This document shows, piece after piece, positions 42,128 to 51,706 of a stretch of 64,000 bases of DNA. Both the position numbers and the translations under genes were made by a program. Origin of the DNA: an uncultured Chiayiivirga sp. (GTDB lineage Bacteria; Pseudomonadota; Gammaproteobacteria; Xanthomonadales; Xanthomonadaceae); the NCBI GenBank assembly GCA_934525595.1, contig CAKSZJ010000005.1, positions 53,425-117,424 on the forward strand. The letters run 5' to 3'. A model generated the notes under the pieces. It searched no databases and was not told the DNA's origin. It worked only from the letters and a program-made list of their open reading frames with translations. Position 1 is the first letter of the stretch. Each line of letters opens with the position of its first letter.

Positions 42128-45100
42128 ACTTCTCGGCCTGGGCGATCCATCGTCCGCTGCCGGCGCTGCTTCTGTTCGTGGCGCTGTGCATCGCGGGCCT
42201 GTATGCCTTCAAGCAGCTTGCGGTGGCGCGCTTCCCTGATATCGCCTTCCCGATGGTGACGGTGACGGTGACCCTGCCTGGCGCCGCGCCCGCGCAGCTC
42301 GAAACCGAGGTCACGCGCCGGGTCGAGAATGCGGTGGCGACGCTGGAAGGCGTCAAGCGCACGATCTCTTCGGTGACCGAAGGCGTATCCGTCACCTTCA
42401 TCGAGTTCCACCTGGAAACGCCGCTGGAGCCTGCGCTGGATGACGTGCGCGATGCGATCACGCGCATCCGCATCGATCTGCCGCGCGACATCGAGGAGCC
42501 GGTGATCGCGAAAGTCGCCGTCACCGGCGGCACGCTGCTGGCCTACGCGGTCCACGCGCCCGGCTGGCGGCCTGATGAATTGAGCTGGTTCGTCGACGAC
42601 ACGGTGACCCGTGCGCTGTTCGGCGTGCGCGGCATCGCGCAGGTGACGCGCGTAGGCGGCATCAAGCGCGAGGTGCGCATCGATCTGGATCCTGCCGCAT
42701 TGCTGGGCTACGGCATCACCGCCGGCGAAATCTCCCAGCAGCTGGCGCGCATCCAGGTCGAGCGGCCGGCCGGACAGGCGGAGTGGGGCGGCGAGCGGCA
42801 GGTGATACGCACCGTCGGCACCGTCGCCGATGCGCAGGACCTGCGCGACTTTCCGATTGCCTTGCCCGATGGCCGTTCGGTGCGCTTGTCGGCGCTGGCT
42901 AGCGTGTCCGATGCCGCCGCCGATCCCACCGAAATGGCCTTGCTCGACGGCGAGCAGGTCGTCGGTTTTTCGATGCTGCGCGCACGCGGCTCCAGCGAGG
43001 TGGCCGTGGCCGATGGCGTGCGTGAAACGCTGGCCGACCTGGCTGCGCAGCATCCGGGCATGGAGTTCCGCGTGGTGTTCTCCACGGTGGAGGAAGCCGA
43101 ACGCTCCTACGCCTCCTCGATGATGATGCTCTGGGAAGGCGGCGCGCTGGCCGTGCTCGTGGTGTTCCTGTTCCTGCGCGACTGGCGCGCGACGTGGATT
43201 TCCGCACTCGCCCTGCCGCTGTCGATCATCCCCACGTTCGCGGTGATGCACTGGTTCGGCTTCAGCCTGAACATGATCACGCTGCTGGCGCTGGCCGTGG
43301 TGGTGGGCATCCTCGTGGACGATGCCATCGTGGAGGTGGAGAACATCGTCCGGCACCTGGGCATGGGGAAAAGCCCGAAACAGGCCGCGCTCGATGCCGC
43401 GCAGGAAATCGGCCTTGCCGTCATCGCCACCTCGATGACACTCGCGGCCGTGTTCGTGCCGGTGGCCTTCATGCCCGGCATCGCCGGCAAGTTCTTCCGC
43501 GAATTCGGCTGGACGGCGGCGACGGCGGTGCTGTTCTCATTGCTGGTTGCGCGCCTGCTCACGCCGATGATCGCGGCCTACCATCTGAAGCCGCAGCCCG
43601 AGCACGCCGAAGACGGCAGGCTGATGCGCTGGTATCTCTCCTGGGTCGACGCCGCGCTGCGCCATCGCGCACGCACGCTGTGGATCGCGTTCGCGCTCTT
43701 CATCGGATCGCTTGCGCTCGTCCCGCTGATCCCGACCACGTTCATCCCGGTATCGGACCTGGGCAGCAGCAACCTGAGCCTGGAATTGCCGCCGGGCACC
43801 GCCATCGAGGAAACCACCGCGGTGGCCGAGCGTGCACGCGCGTTGCTGGCCGACATTCCCGAACTCAGGCAGGTCTACACCACCGTCGGCAGCGCGCTGG
43901 ATCTCGGCGATCCGGGCAAGACCGGCGTTGGGGAAACCCGCAAGGCCACGCTGATCCTCGACTGGGGCGATCCGGCAGAACGTTCGCGCCACCAGAAGGA
44001 TCTGGAACGCGAAACCCGCGCGCGGCTGATCGACCTGGCCGGCGTGCGGGTGAGCTTCATGAGCACCGAGCCGGGCGAACTGATGCAGCTGGTGCTCGCC
44101 GGCGACGACCCGCTGCGATTGGCGGACGCCGCGCAGGCGGTGGAACGCGAACTGCGCACGATTCCCGGCCTGGGCAGCATCACCTCGTCGGCTTCGCTGC
44201 TGCGTCCGGAAGTGGTGATCGTGCCCGACCCGGTGCGCGCCGCCGAACGCGGCGTCACCACCGAGGCCATCGCCGAAGCCGCGCGCGTGGCCACGGCGGG
44301 GGATTACACCCAGCGCCTGGCCAAGCTCAATCTGCCCGAAAGGCAGGTGCCGATCCGCGTCGGCCTGCCGCGCGAGGCGCTTTCCGAGCCGGCCCTGATC
44401 GGCCAGCTGCGCGTCGCCGGACGCGACGGGCCGGTGCCGCTGTCCTCGGTGGCCGATATCCGCCTGGATGCCGGCCCGGCGCAGATTTCCCGCTACCAGC
44501 GCCAGCGCAACGTCACCCTCACCGCTGAACTCGATGGCCGTCCGCTGGGCGAAGTGATGGCCGAAGTCGAGCGCCTGCCGAGCGTGCAGCAGCTGCCGTC
44601 GGGCGTGAGCTTCCTCAACTCGGGCGATGCCGAGGTGTTCGTGGAGCTGTTCGTCGGCTTCGTGCTGGCCATGCTGGCGGGCATCGCGTGCATCTACGCG
44701 GTGCTGCTCCTGCTGTTCAACAACGCCTTCCAGCCGGTGACCATCCTCACCGCCGTTCCGCTGTGCGCCGGTGGTGCATTCGGCGCCCTGCTCATCACCC
44801 AGAACATGCTCTCGCTCCCGGCGCTGATCGGCCTGCTGATGCTGATCGGCATCGCGACGAAGAACTCGATCCTGCTGGTGGACTACGCGGTCATTGCCGA
44901 GCAGGAGCACGGCTTCGCACAACACGATGCGCTGGTCGATGCCTGCCGCAAGCGTGCCCGTCCGGTCATCATGACCACGCTGGCGATGAGCGCCGGCATG
45001 GCGCCGGTGGCGCTGGGCCTGTCCGCCGACTCCAGCTTCCGCGCGCCCATGGCCATCGCCGTGATCGGCGGCCTGGTGACTTCCACGGCGCTCAGCCTGA

Positions 45101-45183
45101 TCGTCGTGCCGGCGGCCTATACGGTGATGGACGACCTGCGCCGCTGGCGCACGCGCCCCGCGCCTGCCGCAGCGCGGGCGTGA
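42124..45183 (+). CDS. RND-family multidrug/solute efflux permease
   Basis: A 1019-residue inner-membrane antiporter of the HAE/AcrB-like group with 12 predicted helices and two large periplasmic loops. The proton-relay Asp pair in TM4 is intact (VVGILVDDAIVEVENIV), and the second half has LLMLIGIATKNSILLVDYAV. It pumps substrates out using the proton motive force; specificity is unknown. It starts inside the stop of the adaptor gene. No TetR-type repressor is adjacent. Confidence 0.94.
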   Translation: MNFSAWAIHRPLPALLLFVALCIAGLYAFKQLAVARFPDIAFPMVTVTVTLPGAAPAQLETEVTRRVENAVATLEGVKRTISSVTEGVSVTFIEFHLETPLEPALDDVRDAITRIRIDLPRDIEEPVIAKVAVTGGTLLAYAVHAPGWRPDELSWFVDDTVTRALFGVRGIAQVTRVGGIKREVRIDLDPAALLGYGITAGEISQQLARIQVERPAGQAEWGGERQVIRTVGTVADAQDLRDFPIALPDGRSVRLSALASVSDAAADPTEMALLDGEQVVGFSMLRARGSSEVAVADGVRETLADLAAQHPGMEFRVVFSTVEEAERSYASSMMMLWEGGALAVLVVFLFLRDWRATWISALALPLSIIPTFAVMHWFGFSLNMITLLALAVVVGILVDDAIVEVENIVRHLGMGKSPKQAALDAAQEIGLAVIATSMTLAAVFVPVAFMPGIAGKFFREFGWTAATAVLFSLLVARLLTPMIAAYHLKPQPEHAEDGRLMRWYLSWVDAALRHRARTLWIAFALFIGSLALVPLIPTTFIPVSDLGSSNLSLELPPGTAIEETTAVAERARALLADIPELRQVYTTVGSALDLGDPGKTGVGETRKATLILDWGDPAERSRHQKDLERETRARLIDLAGVRVSFMSTEPGELMQLVLAGDDPLRLADAAQAVERELRTIPGLGSITSSASLLRPEVVIVPDPVRAAERGVTTEAIAEAARVATAGDYTQRLAKLNLPERQVPIRVGLPREALSEPALIGQLRVAGRDGPVPLSSVADIRLDAGPAQISRYQRQRNVTLTAELDGRPLGEVMAEVERLPSVQQLPSGVSFLNSGDAEVFVELFVGFVLAMLAGIACIYAVLLLLFNNAFQPVTILTAVPLCAGGAFGALLITQNMLSLPALIGLLMLIGIATKNSILLVDYAVIAEQEHGFAQHDALVDACRKRARPVIMTTLAMSAGMAPVALGLSADSSFRAPMAIAVIGGLVTSTALSLIVVPAAYTVMDDLRRWRTRPAPAAARA

Positions 45184-45482
45184 CCGCATTTCTTGCCGGG
45201 CGCATCGCGCATCGACTCTCGCGGTGCGTCGCCGCCTCGATGCAGGGCAGGTAGCCGAAACCGCTTCGTTGAGCGGGATGCAGCGCATCGGATCCGGCGA
45301 TCCTCCCGGGCTTGTTTGAAGTCCGGCCATGGTGGCTCGTCGAAGGCGGATCCGCGCTTTTCTGCGGTTTGTATCGCGGGTACGGCTGATCGGAGGTGCT
45401 CGCATCGTCATCGTGTTGCCGGTCACACCAGGCGCTGCAGCGCAGCGTTTCTTGTCGGGAGCGCTCTGGCAGACTGGGGCGT
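45184..45482. other. Intergenic region before the fatty-acid kinase fusion
   Basis: 299 bp with no supported gene or clear terminator. It must hold the promoter of the Fak fusion gene if that operon is transcribed independently of the RND pair. Confidence 0.5.
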
Positions 45483-47315
45483 ATGGTTGCCATTCCCTCC
45501 GACATTTCCCTTCCCCGACCGGCGCGGATTTCCGCGCCGGCGCTGCGTCAGGCGCTCGCGGCCGGCATGCATCAGCTGGTCTCGCGGCGCGAGCACCTCA
45601 ACAGGATCAACGTGTTTCCGGTGCCCGACGGGGATACCGGAAGCAACCTCGCCTTCACCGTGGGCTCGGTCCTCGCGGGGAGCCTGAGCCAGCGCGCGAA
45701 TTCGGCCGGGGCGCTGCTGCGCGCGGTGGCCGAGGATGCGATCGAAGGCGCGCGCGGCAACTCCGGCGCGATCCTCGCGCAGTTTTTCTGCGGTGCCAGC
45801 CAGGCCGTGGGCGATGCGCCACTGCTGACGCGCGAAGACATTGCCGCCGCAGTGGCGGCCGGCTCGCGGCAGGCGCGGGAAGCCCTGTCGCAGCCACGCG
45901 AAGGCACCATCCTGAGTGTGATCCAGGCTTTCGCCGACGCCCTGCGGGCGCCGCACGCGGATTTCGGGCACTGGTTCGGCGGCGCGGTCGCGCGCGCAAG
46001 GCGCGCGCTGGACGATACGCCCCGGCAGCTTGCGGTGCTGCGCCAGGCCGGCGTGGTGGATGCCGGTGCGCAGGGGTTCGTGGATTTCATCGAAGGCATC
46101 CATACCTATTTCCTCACCCGCCGGGTGCAGGCGGTGTCGGCGCGGTCCGCAGGAGATTCCGAAGGCACGGCGGCGCTGCGCTGGCACGACGAGGCGGACG
46201 CGTCGCGCCCCTGGTGCAGCGAATGCCTGGTGAGCGGCGAGGATCTCGATCAGGCCAGGCTGCGCGCCGCGCTGCAGGCGCACGGCGCGGACAGCGTAGT
46301 GGTGGCCGGAACCGCACGGCGCATGCGCGTGCACGCCCACGTGGCCGACCCGGGGGCGCTGTTCGAGGTGATTGCAGGCTTCGGCACGCTGAGCGCGCGC
46401 AAGGCCGAGAACATGCGCGCCCAGCACCGTGCCGCGCAGCGCGCCGGCGAGGTGACCGTGGTGACCGACTCGGCCTCCGACCTGCCGGCCGAGCTGCTTG
46501 AACGCCTGCCGCTGGAGCTGGTGCCGGTGCGGGTGAGCTTCGGGACCGAGGATTTCCTCGACCGCGTTTCCATCAGCAGCGCCGAGTTCCATCGCCGCCT
46601 GCGCCAGGCCGATGTGCCGCCGCACACCTCACAGCCGCCGCCCGGTGACTTTCGCCGTCAGTTCGAGCTGTCCCTGTCACACGCGCGGCACGTGGTCTAC
46701 GTCGGCCTGTCGCGCCCGCTCAGCGGAACGCTGCAATCCGCCGAAACCGCCGCCGGACGCTGCGCGCCGGAGCGGGTGAAGGTGCTCGACAGCCGTCAGG
46801 TTTCCTGTGCGCAGGCGCTCCTGGCCATCGCGGCGGCGGAATGCGCGGCGGCTGGAGGGAGCGTCGAGATGGTCTGCGATCGGGTCCGCACGCTGATCCC
46901 GCACACGTTCCTGTTCGCCGCGGCGCGTGATATCCGCCACGCGGTCCGGGGCGGGCGCATCCCGCGCTGGATCGAACCGCTGGCGCGATTGCTCGGCCTG
47001 ACCGCGATCGCCGGCACGCGGCCCGACGGCACCCTGGGCGTAGCCGGCGCGCTGCTTGGGTCGCGCCGCGTGCCGCAGCGATTTGCCCGCTACATCGCGC
47101 GGCGGCTGCCCGCCGCGCCGCGCTGGCGAATCATGGTGGGCCACTGCGATGCGCGCGAAGATGCGCTGAATTTGCTTGAGGAGCTGCGTGAAGTATTTCC
47201 TGCAAGCGATTGCTGGATAACGGAAACCGGCCCCGCAATCGGTGCCCATGCCGGGCCGGGAACGCTGGTCGTCGGGCTGCAGGCCGAGCCGGATCCGGCC
47301 GCGGCGGGCTGCTGA
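45483..47315 (+). CDS. Fused fatty-acid kinase: FakA (DhaL-like) plus FakB (DegV) in one protein
   Basis: A 610-residue protein. About residues 18-210 are a DhaL/Dak2 kinase domain with metal-binding Asp49 and Asp51 in NVFPVPDGDTGSN, ATP-loop GARGNSGAILAQFF and GVVDAGAQGFVDFIEG. About 235-315 match the FakA middle domain (CSECLVSGED, DSVVVAG, VHAHVADPG, GTLSARKAENMRAQH). About 322-605 are a DegV/FakB fatty-acid-binding domain: VTVVTDSASDLP, HTSQPPPGDF, LSRPLSGTLQSA, GAHAGPGTL (His at about 589). In Firmicutes FakA and FakB are separate; together they make acyl-phosphate from a bound fatty acid. The FakA C-terminal domain appears replaced by DegV. plsY follows after 5 bp. Confidence 0.9.
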   Translation: MVAIPSDISLPRPARISAPALRQALAAGMHQLVSRREHLNRINVFPVPDGDTGSNLAFTVGSVLAGSLSQRANSAGALLRAVAEDAIEGARGNSGAILAQFFCGASQAVGDAPLLTREDIAAAVAAGSRQAREALSQPREGTILSVIQAFADALRAPHADFGHWFGGAVARARRALDDTPRQLAVLRQAGVVDAGAQGFVDFIEGIHTYFLTRRVQAVSARSAGDSEGTAALRWHDEADASRPWCSECLVSGEDLDQARLRAALQAHGADSVVVAGTARRMRVHAHVADPGALFEVIAGFGTLSARKAENMRAQHRAAQRAGEVTVVTDSASDLPAELLERLPLELVPVRVSFGTEDFLDRVSISSAEFHRRLRQADVPPHTSQPPPGDFRRQFELSLSHARHVVYVGLSRPLSGTLQSAETAAGRCAPERVKVLDSRQVSCAQALLAIAAAECAAAGGSVEMVCDRVRTLIPHTFLFAAARDIRHAVRGGRIPRWIEPLARLLGLTAIAGTRPDGTLGVAGALLGSRRVPQRFARYIARRLPAAPRWRIMVGHCDAREDALNLLEELREVFPASDCWITETGPAIGAHAGPGTLVVGLQAEPDPAAAGC

Positions 47316-47320
47316 ATTCC

Positions 47321-47968
47321 ATGCCCTTTCCCACGCCCATGCTCGCCGTCGTCGCACTCCTGGCGGCCTACCTCCTGGGATCGCTCTCGGGCAGCCTGAT
47401 CCTCGGACGAGCCATCGGCGTCGACATCCGCAGCAGCGGCAGCGGCAACGCCGGCGGCACCAATGCCCTGCGGGTGCGCGGCTGGCGCTTCGCGCTGGGC
47501 GTGGTCGCCATCGACGTGGGCAAAGGCGTGCTGGCGGCGCTGCTGCCGCTCGCGCTGACGCCCGAGCCGGCCTGGCCGCTGCAGGCGGCCTGCGGCCTGG
47601 CCGCAGCGGCGGGTCACGTCTGGCCGGTGTTCTTCGGCTTTCGCGGCGGAAAAGGGGCGGGCACTCTGGTCGGCGCCCTCGCGGTGCTCTGGCCTCCGGC
47701 GGCGGCGGTCGTGGTGGCGGTCTGGCTGCTGGCGCTGTTTTCCACGGGATATGTGGGCCTGTCCACCGTGCTTGCAGCCTTCGCGCTGGTTCCGCTGGCG
47801 CTGCTGGGACAGGGCACAGAGATCGCAGGACGGCTGATTCTTGCGCTCATCGCGTCGGGATTCATCCTCTTCACCCACCGTGACAACCTGCGCCGCCTGT
47901 ACGCCGGCCGCGAGAACCGCTTCGAGAAGGCGCGGCTATTCGCACGGCTGCTGCGTGCGTGCCGCTGA
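47321..47968 (+). CDS. plsY: Acyl-phosphate:glycerol-3-phosphate acyltransferase
   Basis: Integral membrane enzyme that transfers acyl from acyl-phosphate to sn-glycerol-3-phosphate, making lysophosphatidate. The 215-residue protein has about five membrane helices and the three PlsY motifs: SGNAGGTNALR, FRGGKGAGT and THRDNLRRLYAGRENR. It starts 5 bp after the fused fatty-acid kinase gene, whose product would be its substrate. In many gammaproteobacteria plsY (ygiH) sits beside folB/tsaD instead, so this arrangement is notable. Confidence 0.95.
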   Translation: MPFPTPMLAVVALLAAYLLGSLSGSLILGRAIGVDIRSSGSGNAGGTNALRVRGWRFALGVVAIDVGKGVLAALLPLALTPEPAWPLQAACGLAAAAGHVWPVFFGFRGGKGAGTLVGALAVLWPPAAAVVVAVWLLALFSTGYVGLSTVLAAFALVPLALLGQGTEIAGRLILALIASGFILFTHRDNLRRLYAGRENRFEKARLFARLLRACR

Positions 47969-48031
47969 GCCGGTGCCGTTATCCTTGGCGGATCGGTACG
48001 GCGGCCACGATCCGCCACGGAGGATGACGCG

Positions 48032-48289
48032 GTGCGGGTGGCCTACGAGCCCTTGAACCTGATCGAAGCGCACCTGGCCAAGGGGCTGCTGGCCCAGGCC
48101 GGGATCGACGCCTGGGTTCGCGGCGAGCATCTGGTCGGCGCGATCGGCGAACTGCCCGCCATCGGGCTGCTCGCGGTGATGGTGGCCGACGCAGACCTGG
48201 AGCGGGCGCGCGCTGTCATCGACGACTGGAACCGCGCCGCACCGCAGGGCGATGCCGTTCCGGATCCCGACGGGAATTTCCTCGCCTGA
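48032..48289 (+). CDS. DUF2007 small protein
   Basis: An 85-residue soluble protein matching the DUF2007 (putative signal-transducing) pattern: VAYEPLNLIEAHLAKGLLAQAGIDAWVRGEHLVGAIGELPAIG then LLAVMVADADLERARAVIDDW. The fold is ferredoxin-like; function is unproven. GTG 48032 is preceded by GGAGG at about nine bases. Confidence 0.85.
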   Translation: MRVAYEPLNLIEAHLAKGLLAQAGIDAWVRGEHLVGAIGELPAIGLLAVMVADADLERARAVIDDWNRAAPQGDAVPDPDGNFLA

Positions 48290-48367
48290 ACGCGATCCTG
48301 CACGCTGCGCTTGGCCGCATCCGGGCGCGTTGGCACAATGCCTGTCTGCTGTTACACGGCTGAACCC

Positions 48368-50038
48368 ATGTCCTATCTCGTCCTTGCCCGCAAATGGCGG
48401 CCCCGGCGCTTTTCCGAGCTGGTCGGCCAGGAACACGTCGTGCGCGCGCTCTCCAACGCGCTGGAAACCGGCCGCGTGCACCATGCTTTCCTGTTCACCG
48501 GCACGCGCGGCGTGGGCAAGACCACGATCGCGCGCATCTTCGCCAAGAGCCTCAACTGCGTCCGCGGCGTAGGCGCCGAGCCCTGCGGCGAGTGCGAGGT
48601 CTGCGTGGCGGTGGACGAGGGGCGCTTCGTGGATCTTCTGGAGATCGACGCGGCATCCAACACCGGCGTGGAAGACGTGCGCGAAGTGATCGAGAACGCG
48701 CAGTACCTGCCCACCCGCGGCCGCTACAAGGTGTACCTCATCGACGAGGTGCACATGCTGTCGAAGAACGCCTTCAACGCGCTGCTCAAGACGCTGGAGG
48801 AGCCGCCCGAACACGTGAAGTTCCTGCTTGCCACCACCGATCCGCAGAAGCTCCTGCCCACGGTGCTCAGCCGCTGCCTGCAGTTCCACCTGCGCCGCCT
48901 CGGCGAGGAGCAGATCGCAGGGCAGATGCGCCACATCCTGACGGCCGAAGGCGTTGCGGCCGAAGAGGGCGCGATCGCCCAGCTCGCGCACGCCGCCGAC
49001 GGCAGCCTGCGCGATGGATTGTCCCTGCTGGATCAGGCGCTGGCCTTCACCGGCGGCGGGCTCGGCGACGCCGACGTGCGCGCCATGCTCGGCACCGTGG
49101 ACCGCAGCCGGATCGCCGGCTTGCTCGACGCCCTTGCCGAGGCGGACGGTACGCGCCTGATGCAGGTCGCCGCCGACGTAGCGGGATTTTCTCCGGATTT
49201 CGGTGCCGTGCTCGATGCGCTTGCGCACGCGCTGCACCGCGTCCAGCTTCGCCAGCTTGTCGATGTGGACGTGCAGACGGAGGGCGTGGACGTGACCGCG
49301 CTGGCGCAGCGCCTTTCGCCGGAAATCGTGCAGCTCTGGTACCAGATGGCGGTCAACGGGCGCCGCGACATCGACTTTGCGCCCAGCCCGCAGGTCGGCT
49401 TCGAGATGAGCCTGCTGCGCATGCTCGCCTTCCAGCCGATGGGCGAAGCGGAGCCGATCGCGCCACCGTCACCGCGCGCCGCGGCAACGCGCGCTCCGGC
49501 CGCCGCCCCTGCACGCGCCGCGCTGCGCGTGCAGGAAAGCGCAGCGCCACGGGCTTCGACGGAGGCGCCGATGCTACCTGCCGCGCCGCCGCAGCGTGCG
49601 GTGACGGCGCCCGTTCCTGCGCAGGCCAGCGCACCGCCGGTAACCGACAACGACAGCTGGCTGGCTGCGCTGCAGGCCTGCGGCGTTTCCGGGCCGGCGC
49701 GCGAGCTGGGCGCCAACCTGCGCTTTGTCGACGCGGCCGATGGGCTCATCCGCGTGCACCTGCCGGAGCGCGTCAGCTACCTGAAAACGCCTGCGATGCT
49801 CGACCAGCTGTGCGAATCGCTGGGCCAGGTACTGGGCGCCACGCCGCGCCTGGAATTCGTGGCCGGTAGCAGCGGCGCGGCGGTCGAAACGCTCGCCGAC
49901 CGACGACGCAGCGAAGCCCACGCGCACGAGACCGCGGCGCGCGAGGAATTTTCCGCGCATCCGCTGGTGGGCAGCCTGGTGGCCGAAGGCGGCAGGATTC
50001 GCGAGGAATCCATCCGGCCGCGCGCGCCGCGCGGCTGA
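48368..50038 (+). CDS. dnaX: DNA polymerase III subunit tau (dnaX)
   Basis: Clamp-loader ATPase of 556 residues. Walker A GTRGVGKTT lies near residue 45; a zinc module follows (LNC ... CGECEVC); Walker B YLIDEVHML; sensor 1 LLATTDPQKL; SRC arginine finger (VLSRCLQF); then domain III, a Pro/Ala-rich linker and a C-terminal tau domain (WLAALQACGVSGPARELG) that would contact the polymerase and DnaB. I see no A-AAA-AAG slippery heptamer, so the shorter gamma form made by frameshifting in E. coli is not predicted here. dnaX-ybaB-recR order is standard. Confidence 0.96.
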   Translation: MSYLVLARKWRPRRFSELVGQEHVVRALSNALETGRVHHAFLFTGTRGVGKTTIARIFAKSLNCVRGVGAEPCGECEVCVAVDEGRFVDLLEIDAASNTGVEDVREVIENAQYLPTRGRYKVYLIDEVHMLSKNAFNALLKTLEEPPEHVKFLLATTDPQKLLPTVLSRCLQFHLRRLGEEQIAGQMRHILTAEGVAAEEGAIAQLAHAADGSLRDGLSLLDQALAFTGGGLGDADVRAMLGTVDRSRIAGLLDALAEADGTRLMQVAADVAGFSPDFGAVLDALAHALHRVQLRQLVDVDVQTEGVDVTALAQRLSPEIVQLWYQMAVNGRRDIDFAPSPQVGFEMSLLRMLAFQPMGEAEPIAPPSPRAAATRAPAAAPARAALRVQESAAPRASTEAPMLPAAPPQRAVTAPVPAQASAPPVTDNDSWLAALQACGVSGPARELGANLRFVDAADGLIRVHLPERVSYLKTPAMLDQLCESLGQVLGATPRLEFVAGSSGAAVETLADRRRSEAHAHETAAREEFSAHPLVGSLVAEGGRIREESIRPRAPRG

Positions 50039-50093
50039 CCCGACATCGCCAGCGCGGCAAATTTTCGTATTTCGACCCAACAGGAGACGCGTC

Positions 50094-50423
50094 ATGCGTG
50101 GACAACTCGGCAATCTGATGCAGCAGGCCCAACGCATGCAGGAAAACCTGCAGAAGGCGCAGGAAGAGCTGGCCAGACTCGAAGTCACCGGGCAATCCGG
50201 TGGCGGCATGGTGCAGATCACCCTCACCGGCAAGATGGAGGCGCGTCGCGTGCGCATCGACCAGAGCGCGGTGGGCGACGACGTTGAAATGCTCGAAGAC
50301 CTGATCGCTGCGGCCATCAACGACGCGGTCAACAAGGTCAACGAGGAAAGCGGCAAGCGCATGGCCGGTGCCACCGCCGGCCTGCCGCTGCCGCCGGGCA
50401 TGAAGATCCCGGGGCTGTTCTGA
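50094..50423 (+). CDS. ybaB: YbaB/EbfC nucleoid-associated protein
   Basis: A 109-residue DNA-binding dimer: [24 protein letters not shown] helix, then [21 protein letters not shown] and a C-terminal [23 protein letters not shown] strong AGGAGA site precedes the ATG. It lies between dnaX and recR as usual. Confidence 0.95.
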   Translation: MRGQLGNLMQQAQRMQENLQKAQEELARLEVTGQSGGGMVQITLTGKMEARRVRIDQSAVGDDVEMLEDLIAAAINDAVNKVNEESGKRMAGATAGLPLPPGMKIPGLF

Positions 50424-50556
50424 GTCCCGTGGATGTCCCGGCCGTCCAGCGCGACACCCGCTTCGCCATGAGCGGCGCAGCCGTGCGGGCGCATGCCATC
50501 GACCGGCAGACGCCCGCAGCGATCGCGGCGGCAGGACGACACGCGGAATCGACGCC

Positions 50557-51156
50557 ATGAGCTCCTCCCGCCGGCTCGAAGAGCTGATCGAAGCGCTGCG
50601 CTGCCTGCCGGGCGTCGGTGCGCGCACCGCCCAGCGCATGGCGCACCATCTGCTCGAACGCAATCGCGACGGCGGCCGGCGCCTGGCGCAGCGTCTGGCT
50701 GAGGCGATGGATGGCATCGGCAACTGCGCGCGCTGCCGCAACTTCAGCGATACGGACGTCTGCACCGTCTGCGCCAACGCCAGCCGCGATGCGGCCCTGC
50801 TGTGCGCGGTGGAAATGCCGGCCGACCAGATGGCAGTGGAGCAGGCCACCGGCTACCGCGGCCTCTACTTCGTGCTGCAGGGGCGGCTTTCCCCGCTCGA
50901 CGGCCTGGGACCGCGCGAGCTGGGGCTGGATCTGCTCACCGAGCGCCTGGCCGAAGGCGAGGTACACGAACTGATCATCGCCACGAACCCGACCGTGGAG
51001 GGCGAGGCCACCGCGCACTATCTTGCCCAGCTCGCGCGCCAGCACGGCGTGCGACCCAGCCGCCTGGCGCACGGCGTGCCGCTGGGCGGGGAGCTGGAAT
51101 ACATCGACCGAGGCACCCTCGCACACGCCTTCGGCGCGAGGCAGGAGGCCGGCTGA
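50557..51156 (+). CDS. recR: Recombination mediator RecR
   Basis: Helps RecO load RecA on SSB-coated gaps. The 199-residue protein has an N-terminal HhH ([18 protein letters not shown]), a zinc finger [16 protein letters not shown] (C-x2-C-x8-C-x2-C), a Toprim domain beginning [13 protein letters not shown] with [15 protein letters not shown], and the C-terminal [24 protein letters not shown]alker-B-like segment. Confidence 0.97.
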   Translation: MSSSRRLEELIEALRCLPGVGARTAQRMAHHLLERNRDGGRRLAQRLAEAMDGIGNCARCRNFSDTDVCTVCANASRDAALLCAVEMPADQMAVEQATGYRGLYFVLQGRLSPLDGLGPRELGLDLLTERLAEGEVHELIIATNPTVEGEATAHYLAQLARQHGVRPSRLAHGVPLGGELEYIDRGTLAHAFGARQEAG

Positions 51157-51235
51157 CCGCCGTTGCCGCAGGCGCGCCGCGATGGATCGGGTAACGTAGT
51201 GCGCAGACTTCGTCCCGCAGATCCGTCCAGACCCC

Positions 51236-51589
51236 ATGACCCAGAGCAACGACACCCTTTTCGGCAAGATCATCCGGCGCGAGATCCCCGCCACCCTCGT
51301 CTATGAGGACGAGCACGTGCTGGGATTCCATGACATCGATCCAAAGGCGCCGATCCACGTGCTGTTCATTCCCAAGGCCTACATCCCCACGCTCGACGAC
51401 GCGCGCCCCGAGCAGGCCGAACTGCTCGGGCGTCTGATGCTGGCCGCGGCCGGTTTCGCGCGCGAACAGGGCTTCGCCGAGGACGGTTACCGCGTGGTGA
51501 TGAACTGCAATCGCGACGGCGGGCAGACCGTCTACCACATCCACCTGCACCTCCTGGGCGGACGCCAGATGGGCTGGCCGCCGGGCTGA
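51236..51589 (+). CDS. hinT: HIT-domain nucleotide hydrolase (HinT)
   Basis: A 117-residue purine nucleoside phosphoramidase-like protein. Starts FGKIIRREIPATLVYEDEHVLGFHDI and ends with the histidine triad YHIHLHLLGGRQMGWPPG. It is soluble and dimeric in the family; physiological substrate in bacteria is unsettled. Confidence 0.95.
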   Translation: MTQSNDTLFGKIIRREIPATLVYEDEHVLGFHDIDPKAPIHVLFIPKAYIPTLDDARPEQAELLGRLMLAAAGFAREQGFAEDGYRVVMNCNRDGGQTVYHIHLHLLGGRQMGWPPG

Positions 51590-51706
51590 TCGCGGGCCCG
51601 CGGTTTGTGCCGTGATGCACGCCTGCGTGCGTGGAAACGCATGGCACGTGCCGCGGGATTGGCAGTAGCCTCACCACTCAGGGAGTGCACAGGCGGGAGA
51701 GGCGAC

